A stretch of DNA of 64,000 nt from Chitinophaga lutea (GTDB lineage: Bacteria > Bacteroidota > Bacteroidia > Chitinophagales > Chitinophagaceae), in the NCBI RefSeq assembly GCF_003813775.1, contig NZ_RPDH01000002.1:1178001-1242000 (forward strand), read 5' to 3'. Below the pieces are notes generated by a model. The model saw nothing but the letters and a program-made list of their open reading frames with translations. It was not told the DNA's origin and made no database searches. Both the position numbers and the translations under genes were made by a program. Shown here piece by piece: positions 52,201 to 59,578 of the stretch; within the stretch, counting starts at the first letter, position 1, and each line of letters opens with the position of its first letter.

Positions 52201-53867
52201 CGCATACAGGTATCTTTCACCTTACCGTCAGGCGTTGCGGTGATCAGTTGCAGCACATAAGCGCCGCAGCTGCTGCCGGCCAGTACGGTAACGCTGCTGC
52301 CGTTGGTAGCGCCGGGAATGCTAGCATTACCCGTTACGCTCCAGCTGTAAGAGCTGACATCGGCAGGAGGCGGCCCGGTATAAACATTGGATGTTCCGGG
52401 GCACACGGGGTCAGGACCGTCAATCACGCACGGCGGATGCGCATGCTCGGTAACGGTAATGACGACGGTGTCTTTATCCATACAGCCGATGCTGTCGGTA
52501 ATCGTCACAATGAACTGGTATACACCGGCGGAAGGAGGAACGAAGTAAGGATTGGCGATATTGGTGGCTGACAGCCCTGTAGCGGGGCTCCAGCTGAATG
52601 TGTAGGGTGCGGTGCCGCCGCTGGGCACGGCATTGAGATAAGCCGTATCCAGGTTCGTGATCGCCTGGTCCGTTCCGGCGTCAACGGATGCTTTCTGTAC
52701 CACCACGGGCGTGCCCGGGCTTTCATGTGTGCCCAGGTAGCAGGTGTCTTTCAATCCGTTGCGGGTCACGATCAGCTGCAGGTTAAAAGAACCGGCATTG
52801 AAAGTAGATCCGATGGGCACCACTTCGATGTTGGCCAGGGTGGCGTTCACGATCTGGGCCCCGGCGGTATTGGCGCCGATGATGCTCCAGAGGTAAGTAA
52901 CGCCTTGCGCATCGTCGACCGTGGAAGTGTAGAGCAGCGGCGAGAATTCGGCGCATACCCTGTCCGGTCCGGCCACTTCGCACTCAGGCGGAACAAGAAC
53001 AGCATCGGTTTTCAAGGACCTGTCCTGATTACCGATGCTGACCACGTTCCCATTAATGATCCAGTTCTTCAGACGCATGTGGTAGGGAGAACCGTTGATA
53101 CCGGAAGCCGAATTGGATTCCCCGGTAACAGGGTCGCTGCCCCATTCTGCTTCACTGGCGATGTGCCCGCCCCAGGCGAGCACCACCGTTTCTTTCAGGG
53201 CTTTGAACGTAATGTTGATCACGGTTTCAGACTGCGCGGCCGTGAGGTTGCCTTCGGAAGCATACGTCACGCTTAACAGGTCTGCATTGTACCCCGTCAT
53301 CACCCTTTCAGCCGCCGGCAGGGCGTTAAAGCTGGCAGCCGGTTGGCCCGCAACGGGCGTGCCCGCAGTGGAGGGCACGGGAATGGGTTCCGTGTCGGTG
53401 CTCGTAAAATAAGCCGCCGGGAACCCGGTTACGTTCAGAATGGGGTTGACAGTTTCGGCGGTATGCCCGAATGTGATATGGGGTTCCAACCGCTGGAATT
53501 GCGTAATGTAATCGAGGGCATGTTTACTGCCGTTCCGCACGTCGAGCGCCACCACCAGGGTGTACGTCTGATTCACCACCAGGCTTTTCAGAACGGCGCG
53601 GTAAGGCACGGAGTATCCCTCGAGAAAGTGGGCGGTGTTGCCGTTCAGGTTACCGTTCACCCAATCTACCGGCGTAGTAGGGGCCGAGGCCTTCCCATTG
53701 GCGCCCTGGTCGAGGTTGGCGGATTGCGCCTGCGCAACCACGGTGAACAATAAAAACATGAAGGCGGAAAAAAGTAGAGATCTGACATAATGTTGTAGAT
53801 GAGGAGAAAAACGATCACTGACATCTGAATCAAATTGGCTCATAAACGCAGATTTTGAAATGAACAA
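49257..53867 (-). CDS. Giant T9SS-exported repeat protein
   Basis: 1536 residues. Signal peptide (VVAQAQSAN; start ATG 53867 or 53843). An N-terminal cohesin-like/Ig region (about 50-280) precedes PKD-like domains (about 285-510; SYSWSVTGNASIPGA, FSWSPATGLSA). Eight HYR-like units (about 540-1190) follow, rich in TATDNCDG and DACGN motifs. Next is a conserved CTYTQGFYGNKGG segment and a globular region (about 1195-1430). The type IX sorting domain (about 1450-1536) starts VTVFPNPYSDVLIFKY. Exported to the cell surface or released; likely adhesin or matrix protein. Paired cysteines in the repeats suggest disulfides. Confidence 0.88.
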   Translation of the reverse strand: MFISKSAFMSQFDSDVSDRFSPHLQHYVRSLLFSAFMFLLFTVVAQAQSANLDQGANGKASAPTTPVDWVNGNLNGNTAHFLEGYSVPYRAVLKSLVVNQTYTLVVALDVRNGSKHALDYITQFQRLEPHITFGHTAETVNPILNVTGFPAAYFTSTDTEPIPVPSTAGTPVAGQPAASFNALPAAERVMTGYNADLLSVTYASEGNLTAAQSETVINITFKALKETVVLAWGGHIASEAEWGSDPVTGESNSASGINGSPYHMRLKNWIINGNVVSIGNQDRSLKTDAVLVPPECEVAGPDRVCAEFSPLLYTSTVDDAQGVTYLWSIIGANTAGAQIVNATLANIEVVPIGSTFNAGSFNLQLIVTRNGLKDTCYLGTHESPGTPVVVQKASVDAGTDQAITNLDTAYLNAVPSGGTAPYTFSWSPATGLSATNIANPYFVPPSAGVYQFIVTITDSIGCMDKDTVVITVTEHAHPPCVIDGPDPVCPGTSNVYTGPPPADVSSYSWSVTGNASIPGATNGSSVTVLAGSSCGAYVLQLITATPDGKVKDTCMRTIQVKDTIPPVLAGTVADATVACAKDVPAAPAVTASDNCQAEMQVQMSQETTDSTCVNKFKIVRKWWAVDACGNTSDTLRQTITVNDDVKPVITAEFEKEISVQCVNDIPAPPTPTATDNCDGELTPVYSAIGSGTACDSTIVRTWVFTDACGNADSVKQTIHVKDDTAPVLNGNVSDATVACAKDVPAAPTVTATDNCGDVTVQYSQMVTDSTCVNKFKVVRMWWTEDACGNKSDTLRQTITVNDDVKPVITADFEREITVQCEDGIPEPPTPTATDNCDGALTPVYSSISNGTGCDLGIVRKWIFTDACGNSDSVTQIIHVKDNTKPVLNGSVTDATVACAKDVPAAANITATDNCGEATVHYSEEVTDSTCVNRFKVVRMWWAEDACGNKSDTLRQTITVYDDVKPVITADFDKEISVQCEKDIPAPPSPTATDNCDGNLTPVCSATRTGSGCDLTIVRTWVFTDACGNSDSVKQTIHVKDNIAPVLDGNVSDVTVACAKDVPAAGNVTATDNCGDATVHYSQTVTDSTCVNRFKVVRMWWAEDACGNKSDTLYQTVTVFDDVAPVVVTKADNKLLACGVQVTFDPPTFEDNCGGTVTVTTSDRREGSACPFVHIRRWTATDECGNSTYVEQAVTVSCCDSYCTYTQGFYGNKGGLGCTPGGTSVTAKVMMTTVMDAQVGDSAVFGLTSTGKFFTLFLANITSDDIFKMLPGGGTPAALKGYATFTKTNTWANVPISTAKSTYGKINNVLLSQTMALFFNMGVTTSLSGLAIQGDSLFTAKVTACGSTTPVSKIDTFTLPKNVVAYLTSTGQATVQGLFDLANKYLGGQTVSGITASDVNAAVDAINRGFDKCAVLVGWASSSNNINLSAGNITTLSVSRQAAATTTADEAKMKVTVFPNPYSDVLIFKYVAPQTGMAELTLYNLMGQRMATVQKANVIKGSAQHIQYQVPEYMRVFLIYKLTVGNASASGKVVPIK
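50290..52190 (-). repeat. In-frame tandem repeat, 477-480-bp units, inside the giant T9SS gene
   Basis: Anchoring on the ACAGGCCACG block gives copies at 52131, 51651, 51174 and 50697: periods 480, 477 and 477 bases (159-160 codons). Each unit encodes an A half (ATVACAKDVPAA...) and a B half (VQCEKDIPAPPTPTATDNC...). There are four A halves, three good B halves and a diverged fourth B half. High identity suggests recent expansion or recombination. Confidence 0.9.
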
Positions 53868-54272
53868 TAGGTATCATCCCGCGTAGTTTATACGCAGTAT
53901 CAGGAATGGGAAAAAAATCAGCGTACGCAGCAGATACCGCCTGTGCACATAGCAGGATCGTCGCGTGCGGGCCGCGGGCGCTTGGTTAGCGTGGATTCAG
54001 GAATACGGTCAAAAACGGGAGGTCGAAAAGTGAGGTTACAATCTCGAAGTCAGATTTAAACAAGCCACATACATCTTAGATACAGGAAAGCGGACTAATT
54101 CCATTGCTCTGCAAAGTTTACAAATTTTCTGTGAATTTGTAAAACCGGAAGGTTAACGCAATGTTATCGCGCAAAAAAAGCCCTTCACCACCATACCTGC
54201 CCCCACTACCTGTTTCCGGGTATTTTACTCCCCGCCTGCCGCCATCCATAAATAATTAACTATTTTTCCGGA
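53868..54272. other. Divergent intergenic region between T9SS gene and histidine kinase
   Basis: 405 bases with no gene. It carries a perfect 10-base inverted repeat (54117-54143). No RNA gene was recognised. Confidence 0.6.
54117..54143. promoter_or_regulatory. Perfect 10-base inverted repeat, operator candidate
   Basis: TTTACAAATT (54117-54126), spacer TTCTGTG, AATTTGTAAA (54134-54143). No T tract follows, so it is not a terminator. It lies between the divergent T9SS and kinase genes and could bind the LuxR-type response regulator encoded at 56233, but this is an inference. Confidence 0.45.
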
Positions 54273-56246
54273 ATGAAAGCGCCATTCCTGCTGACACTGC
54301 TGGTGTCGGCCACCATATGGAGCCATGCCCAAACAACCCGCGATCCGCAAAAAGTACTGCAGCAGCTAGAAAATGACCTTCGCCAGGCCGCGTCCGACAG
54401 TGCAAAAGCCTACGCGGGCTTTGCCCTTTCCGGCTACTGGATCGCTAAAGGCGATACGATAAAAGCCAGACAGTACCTGCAACAGGGCATGCCCCACATC
54501 CAGCACAATGCTTTTCTCGAAGGGATGTACCGGCTCTGTGCGGCCCAGGTAATGCCCGTCGGCGCACTGGAAGAAAGGCAGGCCGGCTACCTGAAAGCAG
54601 ACAGCCTGCTGGCCCGTTACACACACGCCGATGCCACCCGTTTCCGCGCGCAGGCCTGGTACCAGTATGGCCGCGTGGCGCAGCGGAAAGACGATCTGAA
54701 AACATTTACCGACGTTCTCCTGCATAAAGCCATTCCGCTGGCCAAACAGTCGGGCGACAATACCCTCGTAGGCAAAGCCAACCTCGCCGTTGCGATCGTT
54801 TTCAAAAATACGGCGCAATACGACAAAGCGGAACCCTACATCCAGCAGGCCATCGCGGCGTTCAAAAACAAAGACGTGGAAACGCACGAGCTCATCACGG
54901 CCTATCATACCATTGCAGAAAACTATTCCCTCTCCGGCAAAAACGACCGCGCCCGCCTCGCGCTCGACAGCGCGGCCACCCTGCTCCCCGCCTACCCGGA
55001 TTCGGAATATTACCTCGATCATTACGCCGCGGAAGGCATGTATTTCACCGTGGCCGGCCAGTTCAAAAATGCACTCACCAGCCTCGAAAAAGGCGTCGCC
55101 ATGGCGAAGCGCCAGCAGCTGCGCTATGAAGAACAGCGCCTCGTGATGCAACAGTTCTATGCTTATTATAACGATAAAAACTTCACCAAAGCCAAAACCA
55201 CACTGGAGTACCTGACGCAGCAGCCGGAAATGATGGCCTTCGCCAGCAACCGCCTGCAGATCTACTACGGATTCGCCGCGACCTACGAAGGGCTGCAGCA
55301 GATGGGCCCGGCTTACCAGTGGATGAAAAAATACAGCGAGCTGAGCGACAGCGTGACGCAAAGCCAGCTGAAGAAAGATGTACAGGCGATGGAAGTAAAA
55401 TACCAGAACGCCGAAAAACAGAAAGAGATCAACGCCCTGAAAGCCAAAACCATCCAGGATGCGCTGGCCGCCAAAAATAACCGGCTTCTCAACGGGCTCC
55501 TGGCCGGCGGCATCGTGTTCCTGCTCGTAGTACTGGTCTTCGCCCTCATCGTATACCGCAACCGCAAAAAGCTGCACGAACAGCAGCTCAACGACATCCG
55601 CCGGCAGCAACAGATACAGTTCAGCCAGGCCATCATGCAGGGCGAAGAACAGGAACGCAAACGCATGGCGCAGGAGCTGCACGACGGACTGGGCGGCATT
55701 CTCGCCGTGGCCAGGATCAATCTTTCGTCGCAGGTGAAAGACAGCTGTACCGACCATCAGCGCACGGAGCTGGAGAAAATCACCAGACAGCTCGATCATT
55801 CGGTACACGAGCTGCGCCGCATCGCACATAACATGATGCCCGTGGCCCTGCTGAAATTCGGCCTGCAAACGGCGCTGAAAGACCTCTGCGAATCACTCAT
55901 GAACGAGCACACCAGCATCGATTTCCAGGCGCTCAACATCCGGAACACCTTGCGCCAGGATGCGCAGATCCATATTTACCGCATCATACAGGAACTGCTC
56001 ACCAACGCCATCCGCCACGCACACGCATCGCGCATCATGCTGCAATGCAGCCAGGACGGCAATTCGTTTTTCATCACCCAGGAAGACAATGGCCGCGGCT
56101 TCGACACCGACACCGTAGCCAAGGCGAAAGGCATCGGCTTCAGTAATATCAAAAACCGGGTAGGTTACCTTCACGGCAGGATGGACATCGATTCCTCCGA
56201 AAACGCAGGCACCGCCATAAACATAGAATTGCATGTTGAAAACTAA
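54273..56246 (+). CDS. TPR-containing sensor histidine kinase (HisKA_3 type)
   Basis: 657 residues. Signal peptide to about 19, periplasmic TPR helices (about 25-390), one transmembrane helix (about 405-430), a coiled-coil, then HisKA_3 with ELHDGLGGIL (phosphorylated histidine at about 470) and an HATPase_c domain with NAIRHAHAS (N box) and DNGRGFD (G1). This is the NarL-type sensor layout common in Bacteroidota. The last 14 bases overlap the response regulator start, so the two are translationally coupled. Confidence 0.94.
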   Translation: MKAPFLLTLLVSATIWSHAQTTRDPQKVLQQLENDLRQAASDSAKAYAGFALSGYWIAKGDTIKARQYLQQGMPHIQHNAFLEGMYRLCAAQVMPVGALEERQAGYLKADSLLARYTHADATRFRAQAWYQYGRVAQRKDDLKTFTDVLLHKAIPLAKQSGDNTLVGKANLAVAIVFKNTAQYDKAEPYIQQAIAAFKNKDVETHELITAYHTIAENYSLSGKNDRARLALDSAATLLPAYPDSEYYLDHYAAEGMYFTVAGQFKNALTSLEKGVAMAKRQQLRYEEQRLVMQQFYAYYNDKNFTKAKTTLEYLTQQPEMMAFASNRLQIYYGFAATYEGLQQMGPAYQWMKKYSELSDSVTQSQLKKDVQAMEVKYQNAEKQKEINALKAKTIQDALAAKNNRLLNGLLAGGIVFLLVVLVFALIVYRNRKKLHEQQLNDIRRQQQIQFSQAIMQGEEQERKRMAQELHDGLGGILAVARINLSSQVKDSCTDHQRTELEKITRQLDHSVHELRRIAHNMMPVALLKFGLQTALKDLCESLMNEHTSIDFQALNIRNTLRQDAQIHIYRIIQELLTNAIRHAHASRIMLQCSQDGNSFFITQEDNGRGFDTDTVAKAKGIGFSNIKNRVGYLHGRMDIDSSENAGTAINIELHVEN

Positions 56247-56868
56247 TACCACCATCGCCATCGTGGACGATCATCCGATTGTACTGGAAGGACTGCAGCG
56301 CCTGCTGCAAAACGCGGAAGGAATGGAAATCTCCGGCTGTTTTACCACCGGCGCCGAACTCATCGATTTCATACGCGGACAGAAAGTGGACATCGTACTG
56401 CTCGACATTTCCCTGCCCGATATCGGCGGTATAGAGCTGTGCCGCGAAATCAAACAGCTAAGCCCCACCACGCACGTGCTCGCGCTCAGCAACCACTCCG
56501 AGCGCAGCCTCATCCTTCAGATGCTGCAAAACGGCGCCACGGGTTATCTCCTGAAAAACATCGCGGTGGGCGAACTGATCACCTGCATCGAGGAAGCCCG
56601 GGCAGGACTGGTCACCTTCAGCAAAGCCGTCAAGGAGATCATGGCCCGCCCTTCCGTTAGCGACCTCAAAGGCGCCACGCAGCTCACCAAACGTGAAAAG
56701 GAAATCCTGCACCTCATCGCCGAAGGCAAAACCACCACGCAGATCGCCCAGGAACTGAATCTGAGCCCGCTCACGGTGGAAACGCACCGCAAAAACCTGA
56801 TACAGAAATTCCAGGTGCCGAATGTGGCGGCGCTGATCAAGGCCGCGCTGCAGCAGGGCGTTATATGA
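56233..56868 (+). CDS. LuxR/NarL-type response regulator
   Basis: 211 residues. Receiver domain (about 7-122) with acidic pocket VDDH at 11-14 and phospho-acceptor D58 in LLDIS. The LuxR helix-turn-helix follows (about 145-205), with LTKREKEILHLIAEGKTT and LNLSPLTVETHRKNL. It is coupled to the kinase by a 14-base overlap. The target is unknown; the neighbouring inverted repeat at 54117 is one candidate site. Confidence 0.95.
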   Translation: MLKTNTTIAIVDDHPIVLEGLQRLLQNAEGMEISGCFTTGAELIDFIRGQKVDIVLLDISLPDIGGIELCREIKQLSPTTHVLALSNHSERSLILQMLQNGATGYLLKNIAVGELITCIEEARAGLVTFSKAVKEIMARPSVSDLKGATQLTKREKEILHLIAEGKTTTQIAQELNLSPLTVETHRKNLIQKFQVPNVAALIKAALQQGVI

Positions 56869-56879
56869 AGAAAAAAAAT

Positions 56880-56902
56880 GGGCTGCCGGCAAACGGCAGC
56901 CC
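56880..56902 (+). terminator. Hairpin terminator candidate
   Basis: GGGCTGCCG pairs with CGGCAGCCC around GCAAA. The following T tract is poor (TGTTAGTTT), so termination may be partial. It ends the two-component pair. Confidence 0.6.
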
Positions 56903-57130
56903 TGTTAGTTTGGTCCTATCCTATGGTCTTAAGCTTCCTATCAAACTATGATAAGTAACTCCTGAAACATCGTCATGTCAAAAACGATGTAACATCCGCA
57001 CAATGTAACAACCATGGTGGAGACGCCGGATAAGAAAACTTCGATAATGCTGTCGTAATTCCGCTACAACAGCCTTGCCACCGGCGGCATGTTATTTGAA
57101 CCCCACTACCTGCATCAAAACAGATACATC

Positions 57131-58012
57131 ATGCATATTATCCTGGGCGCTACCGGCCACATCGGTGCTGCCTTAACGAAGATATTGCTCGAACTGGGCG
57201 AGCCCGTCACCGCTGTTACCCGTGATCCTCAAAAAGGGGAAAAATTACGACAGATGGGCGCACATGTTGCAGTCGTGAATGTGCTCGACACGGAAAAACT
57301 CCGCCGTACTTTCAAACAGGGCAAACGGCTGTACCTGCTCAATCCGCCCGCCCCGCCGGATACCGATACCGCCAAAGAAGAATTTAAAACCGTGGATGCC
57401 ATCATCAGCGCGCTGGAAGGCTCCGGCATCGAAAAGGTGGTGGCGGAATCCACTTACGGCGCACAGCCGGGGGACCGCCTGGGCGATCTCGGCGTGCTGT
57501 ATCACATGGAACAGGCGCTGGACGCACTGTCCGTGCCGCACACCATCATCCGGGGCGCCTACTACATGAGCAACTGGGACCATGCGCTGGACACGGCGCG
57601 CAAGGAGGGCGTGGTGCATACCCTGTACCCTGCTGAATATAAAATCCCGATGGTGAGCCCGGCAGACATTGCCAAAGTAGCCGCAAAACTCTTACTGGAA
57701 CCGCCCACCAAAGGTGGCCTGTATTATGTGGAAGGCCCCGAGCCGTATTCCAGCGCCGAAGTGGCGGACGCATTCTCCGCCGCGCTGCAACGGCCGGTGA
57801 AAGCCGTGACCATCCCGCAGCATCAATGGATACCCTCCCTGGAGAAGATGGGATTTTCACCGGAAGCCGCCGCGTCCATGGCTGCCATGACGGACATCAC
57901 CCTCAAACAGGACTTTGAGATGCCGGATGCCCCGATACGCGGCGAAACCACCCTGCAGGAATACATTCACCGCCTGGTGCATCCCAAACATGCACCGGTA
58001 ACGGGCGGGTGA
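57131..58012 (+). CDS. NmrA-like NAD(P)-binding protein
   Basis: 293 residues from ATG 57131, which puts the Rossmann motif GATGHIG at 6-12; the longer frame from 57089 has no sense before it. HIILGATGHIGAALTKIL and the later VVAESTYGAQPGDRLG and IRGAYYMSNW segments match NmrA/quinone-reductase-like short-chain proteins. It probably acts as an NADPH-dependent reductase or redox sensor. Substrate unknown. Single gene. Confidence 0.88.
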   Translation: MHIILGATGHIGAALTKILLELGEPVTAVTRDPQKGEKLRQMGAHVAVVNVLDTEKLRRTFKQGKRLYLLNPPAPPDTDTAKEEFKTVDAIISALEGSGIEKVVAESTYGAQPGDRLGDLGVLYHMEQALDALSVPHTIIRGAYYMSNWDHALDTARKEGVVHTLYPAEYKIPMVSPADIAKVAAKLLLEPPTKGGLYYVEGPEPYSSAEVADAFSAALQRPVKAVTIPQHQWIPSLEKMGFSPEAAASMAAMTDITLKQDFEMPDAPIRGETTLQEYIHRLVHPKHAPVTGG

Positions 58013-58074
58013 GATGAGATACACGCGGCTTGAAAAACAACGAATATCCGTTCATCGCATTGATGAAAACACGC

Positions 58075-58112
58075 ATAAAAAAAGCGGGGAAACCTCCCGG
58101 CCTCCCCGCTTT
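58075..58112 (-). terminator. Rho-independent terminator, mainly for the minus strand
   Basis: AAAGCGGGGA (58081-58090) pairs with TCCCCGCTTT (58103-58112). Read on the minus strand it is followed by a T run, fitting the end of the zinc-ribbon gene at 58123. Confidence 0.8.
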
Positions 58113-58122
58113 CCATTTCCCC

Positions 58123-58401
58123 TTAATCGAAATCAAAAAAATCACCTAAAAAGGATTTCTTTTTCTTCGGGTATTTATGCCGGTCGTCGTATTGATGGCG
58201 GTCGTCGCTGTAGGGACGGTGGCGATGGTCGTTGTCGTGTTTGTAATGAGGCTGATCATCGTCCTGCCGGGCTTCCTGCTCCAGCAGTTTGTCCAGTTCC
58301 CCCTTGTCGAGCCAGATGCCGCGGCATTTGGGGCAATAATCGATCTCAACGTTGTTGCGGTGCGTCATCAGCAGCGTTTCGTTGCAATTCGGGCAATTCA
58401 T
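58123..58401 (-). CDS. Zinc-ribbon (zf-TFIIB) protein with His/Asp-rich tail
   Basis: 92 residues from ATG 58401 (MNCPNCNE). A single zf-TFIIB domain has the CPNC ... CPKCRGIWLDKGELDKLL signature. A low-complexity His/Asp/Arg/Tyr tail (KHDNDHRHRPYSDDRHQYDDRHKY) then leads to a basic KKKKSFLGDFFDF end. The ribbon probably binds zinc; the tail could bind metal too. Function unknown; the ribbon is common in small bacterial proteins. Confidence 0.85.
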   Translation of the reverse strand: MNCPNCNETLLMTHRNNVEIDYCPKCRGIWLDKGELDKLLEQEARQDDDQPHYKHDNDHRHRPYSDDRHQYDDRHKYPKKKKSFLGDFFDFD

Positions 58402-58484
58402 ATCTGTGTCGGTTTGTTGAATACAATCGTTTTTACGCACCCTGTTGAAGGGTGCGTCACATCAAAGCGTCGGCAAATGAGCGA

Positions 58485-58772
58485 TCAAAACAGGCTGAAC
58501 CTGTGGAGGAAGGAGTAATAGGCAGGCCGGTACCAGGAGTCCGGCAGCGGATGGAATTCATCCCGGAATACGGGCGCCTGTGTATCCGTTACGGCGGCAA
58601 CGGCTGCAAGGTAGCGCGCTGCGCGGGCGGAAGTCTCTACCCGGTATTCGGTTTTTTCCGCGGCATCGCCGTCGGCTTCGGGGCATACCATGCGGTACTG
58701 GTGGTCCGGTTGTACCATCAGCAGCAGGCTCAGCCCAATGAGCAGGAAAATATGGAATACGTTGCGCAGCAT
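58485..58772 (-). CDS. Hypothetical membrane-anchored small protein
   Basis: 95 residues. The N-terminal helix NVFHIFLLIGLSLLLMV (about 4-20) looks like a signal anchor or signal peptide; the remainder is soluble and ends in an aromatic tail (WYRPAYYSFLHRF). No family recognised. It could be a small exported protein. Support is the hydrophobic start and reasonable codon use; the gene lies between the zinc-ribbon and DHFR-like genes. Confidence 0.5.
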   Translation of the reverse strand: MLRNVFHIFLLIGLSLLLMVQPDHQYRMVCPEADGDAAEKTEYRVETSARAARYLAAVAAVTDTQAPVFRDEFHPLPDSWYRPAYYSFLHRFSLF

Positions 58773-58952
58773 CGAACCGGCAATTTAGGGAGTTCGGGCG
58801 AGAATCCCCTGCTGCACAACCGTACGCCTCCCATTTTTAACAAGATCTTCTGAAAAATCCCTTTTGTCGCGTTCCCCCCGCTAAATGTCATGTTCCACCC
58901 CTGCCGGAGTTGCGGGCATCCCCTACTTTTACATCAACAAAAAAAGAAAACT

Positions 58953-59522
58953 ATGAGCAGGAAAATAATCTATTCCATGCACGTGTCGCTCGACGGGTTC
59001 GTGGGTGGCCCCAACGGGGAAATGGACTGGATCAAGGTCGATGATTCGATGTTCGATCACGTGGGCCAGCTCACGGACGATGCGGACGCGGCCATCTACG
59101 GGAAAAACACCTTCCACATGATGGACAGCTACTGGCCCACGGCCGACCAGGGGCCCAATCCCACCAAACACGATAAAGAACATGCGCAATGGTACCGCAG
59201 CGTTGAGAAGTACGTGATCTCCACCACCCTTAAAAACACCGGTGCAGACAAAGTCACCATCATCGGTAAAAATATCCCCGAACGCATTGCGCAGCTGAAA
59301 GCCCTGCCCGGCAAAAACATCCTGATCTTCGGCAGCCCTTCCACGGCTTACTTGCTGACCCAACACGGCCTCATCGACGAATACCGGCTGTTCGTGAACC
59401 CGGTGATACTGGGCAGCGGCATTCCCATGTTCGAGCACAACGGGCAGACCATTCCGCTGAAGCTCCGGGAAACCCTGCAGTTCGCGGCCGGCGTTACCAG
59501 CCTGTGCTACGAAAAGGCATAA
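58953..59522 (+). CDS. Dihydrofolate reductase family (RibD C-terminal-like) protein
   Basis: 189 residues from ATG 58953. RibD_C/DHFR-like fold: RKIIYSMHVSLDGFVGGPNGEMDW start, YGKNTFHMMDSYWP, ILIFGSPSTAYLLTQHGLIDEY and VNPVILGSGIPMF. These are the typical NADPH-dependent dihydrofolate reductase-like ends seen in YwjB/YyaP proteins; the substrate of such proteins is often unknown. Single gene. Confidence 0.9.
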   Translation: MSRKIIYSMHVSLDGFVGGPNGEMDWIKVDDSMFDHVGQLTDDADAAIYGKNTFHMMDSYWPTADQGPNPTKHDKEHAQWYRSVEKYVISTTLKNTGADKVTIIGKNIPERIAQLKALPGKNILIFGSPSTAYLLTQHGLIDEYRLFVNPVILGSGIPMFEHNGQTIPLKLRETLQFAAGVTSLCYEKA

Positions 59523-59556
59523 AAAAAGCCTTCAAAACAGACGTTTCGAAGGCTAT
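59521..59556 (-). terminator. Terminator for the minus-strand PVC-type gene
   Basis: GCCTTC-A-AAAC and GTTT-C-GAAGGC pair around AGAC; read on the minus strand the hairpin is followed by a run of T. It lies just beyond the stop of the gene ending at 59579. Confidence 0.8.
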
Positions 59557-59578
59557 TGGCTGTTCAGACTATTCCAAT

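Noticed and set aside
54366..55868. 500-codon open frame antisense to the histidine kinase
   Set aside because: A shadow frame with no domain; the kinase is certain.
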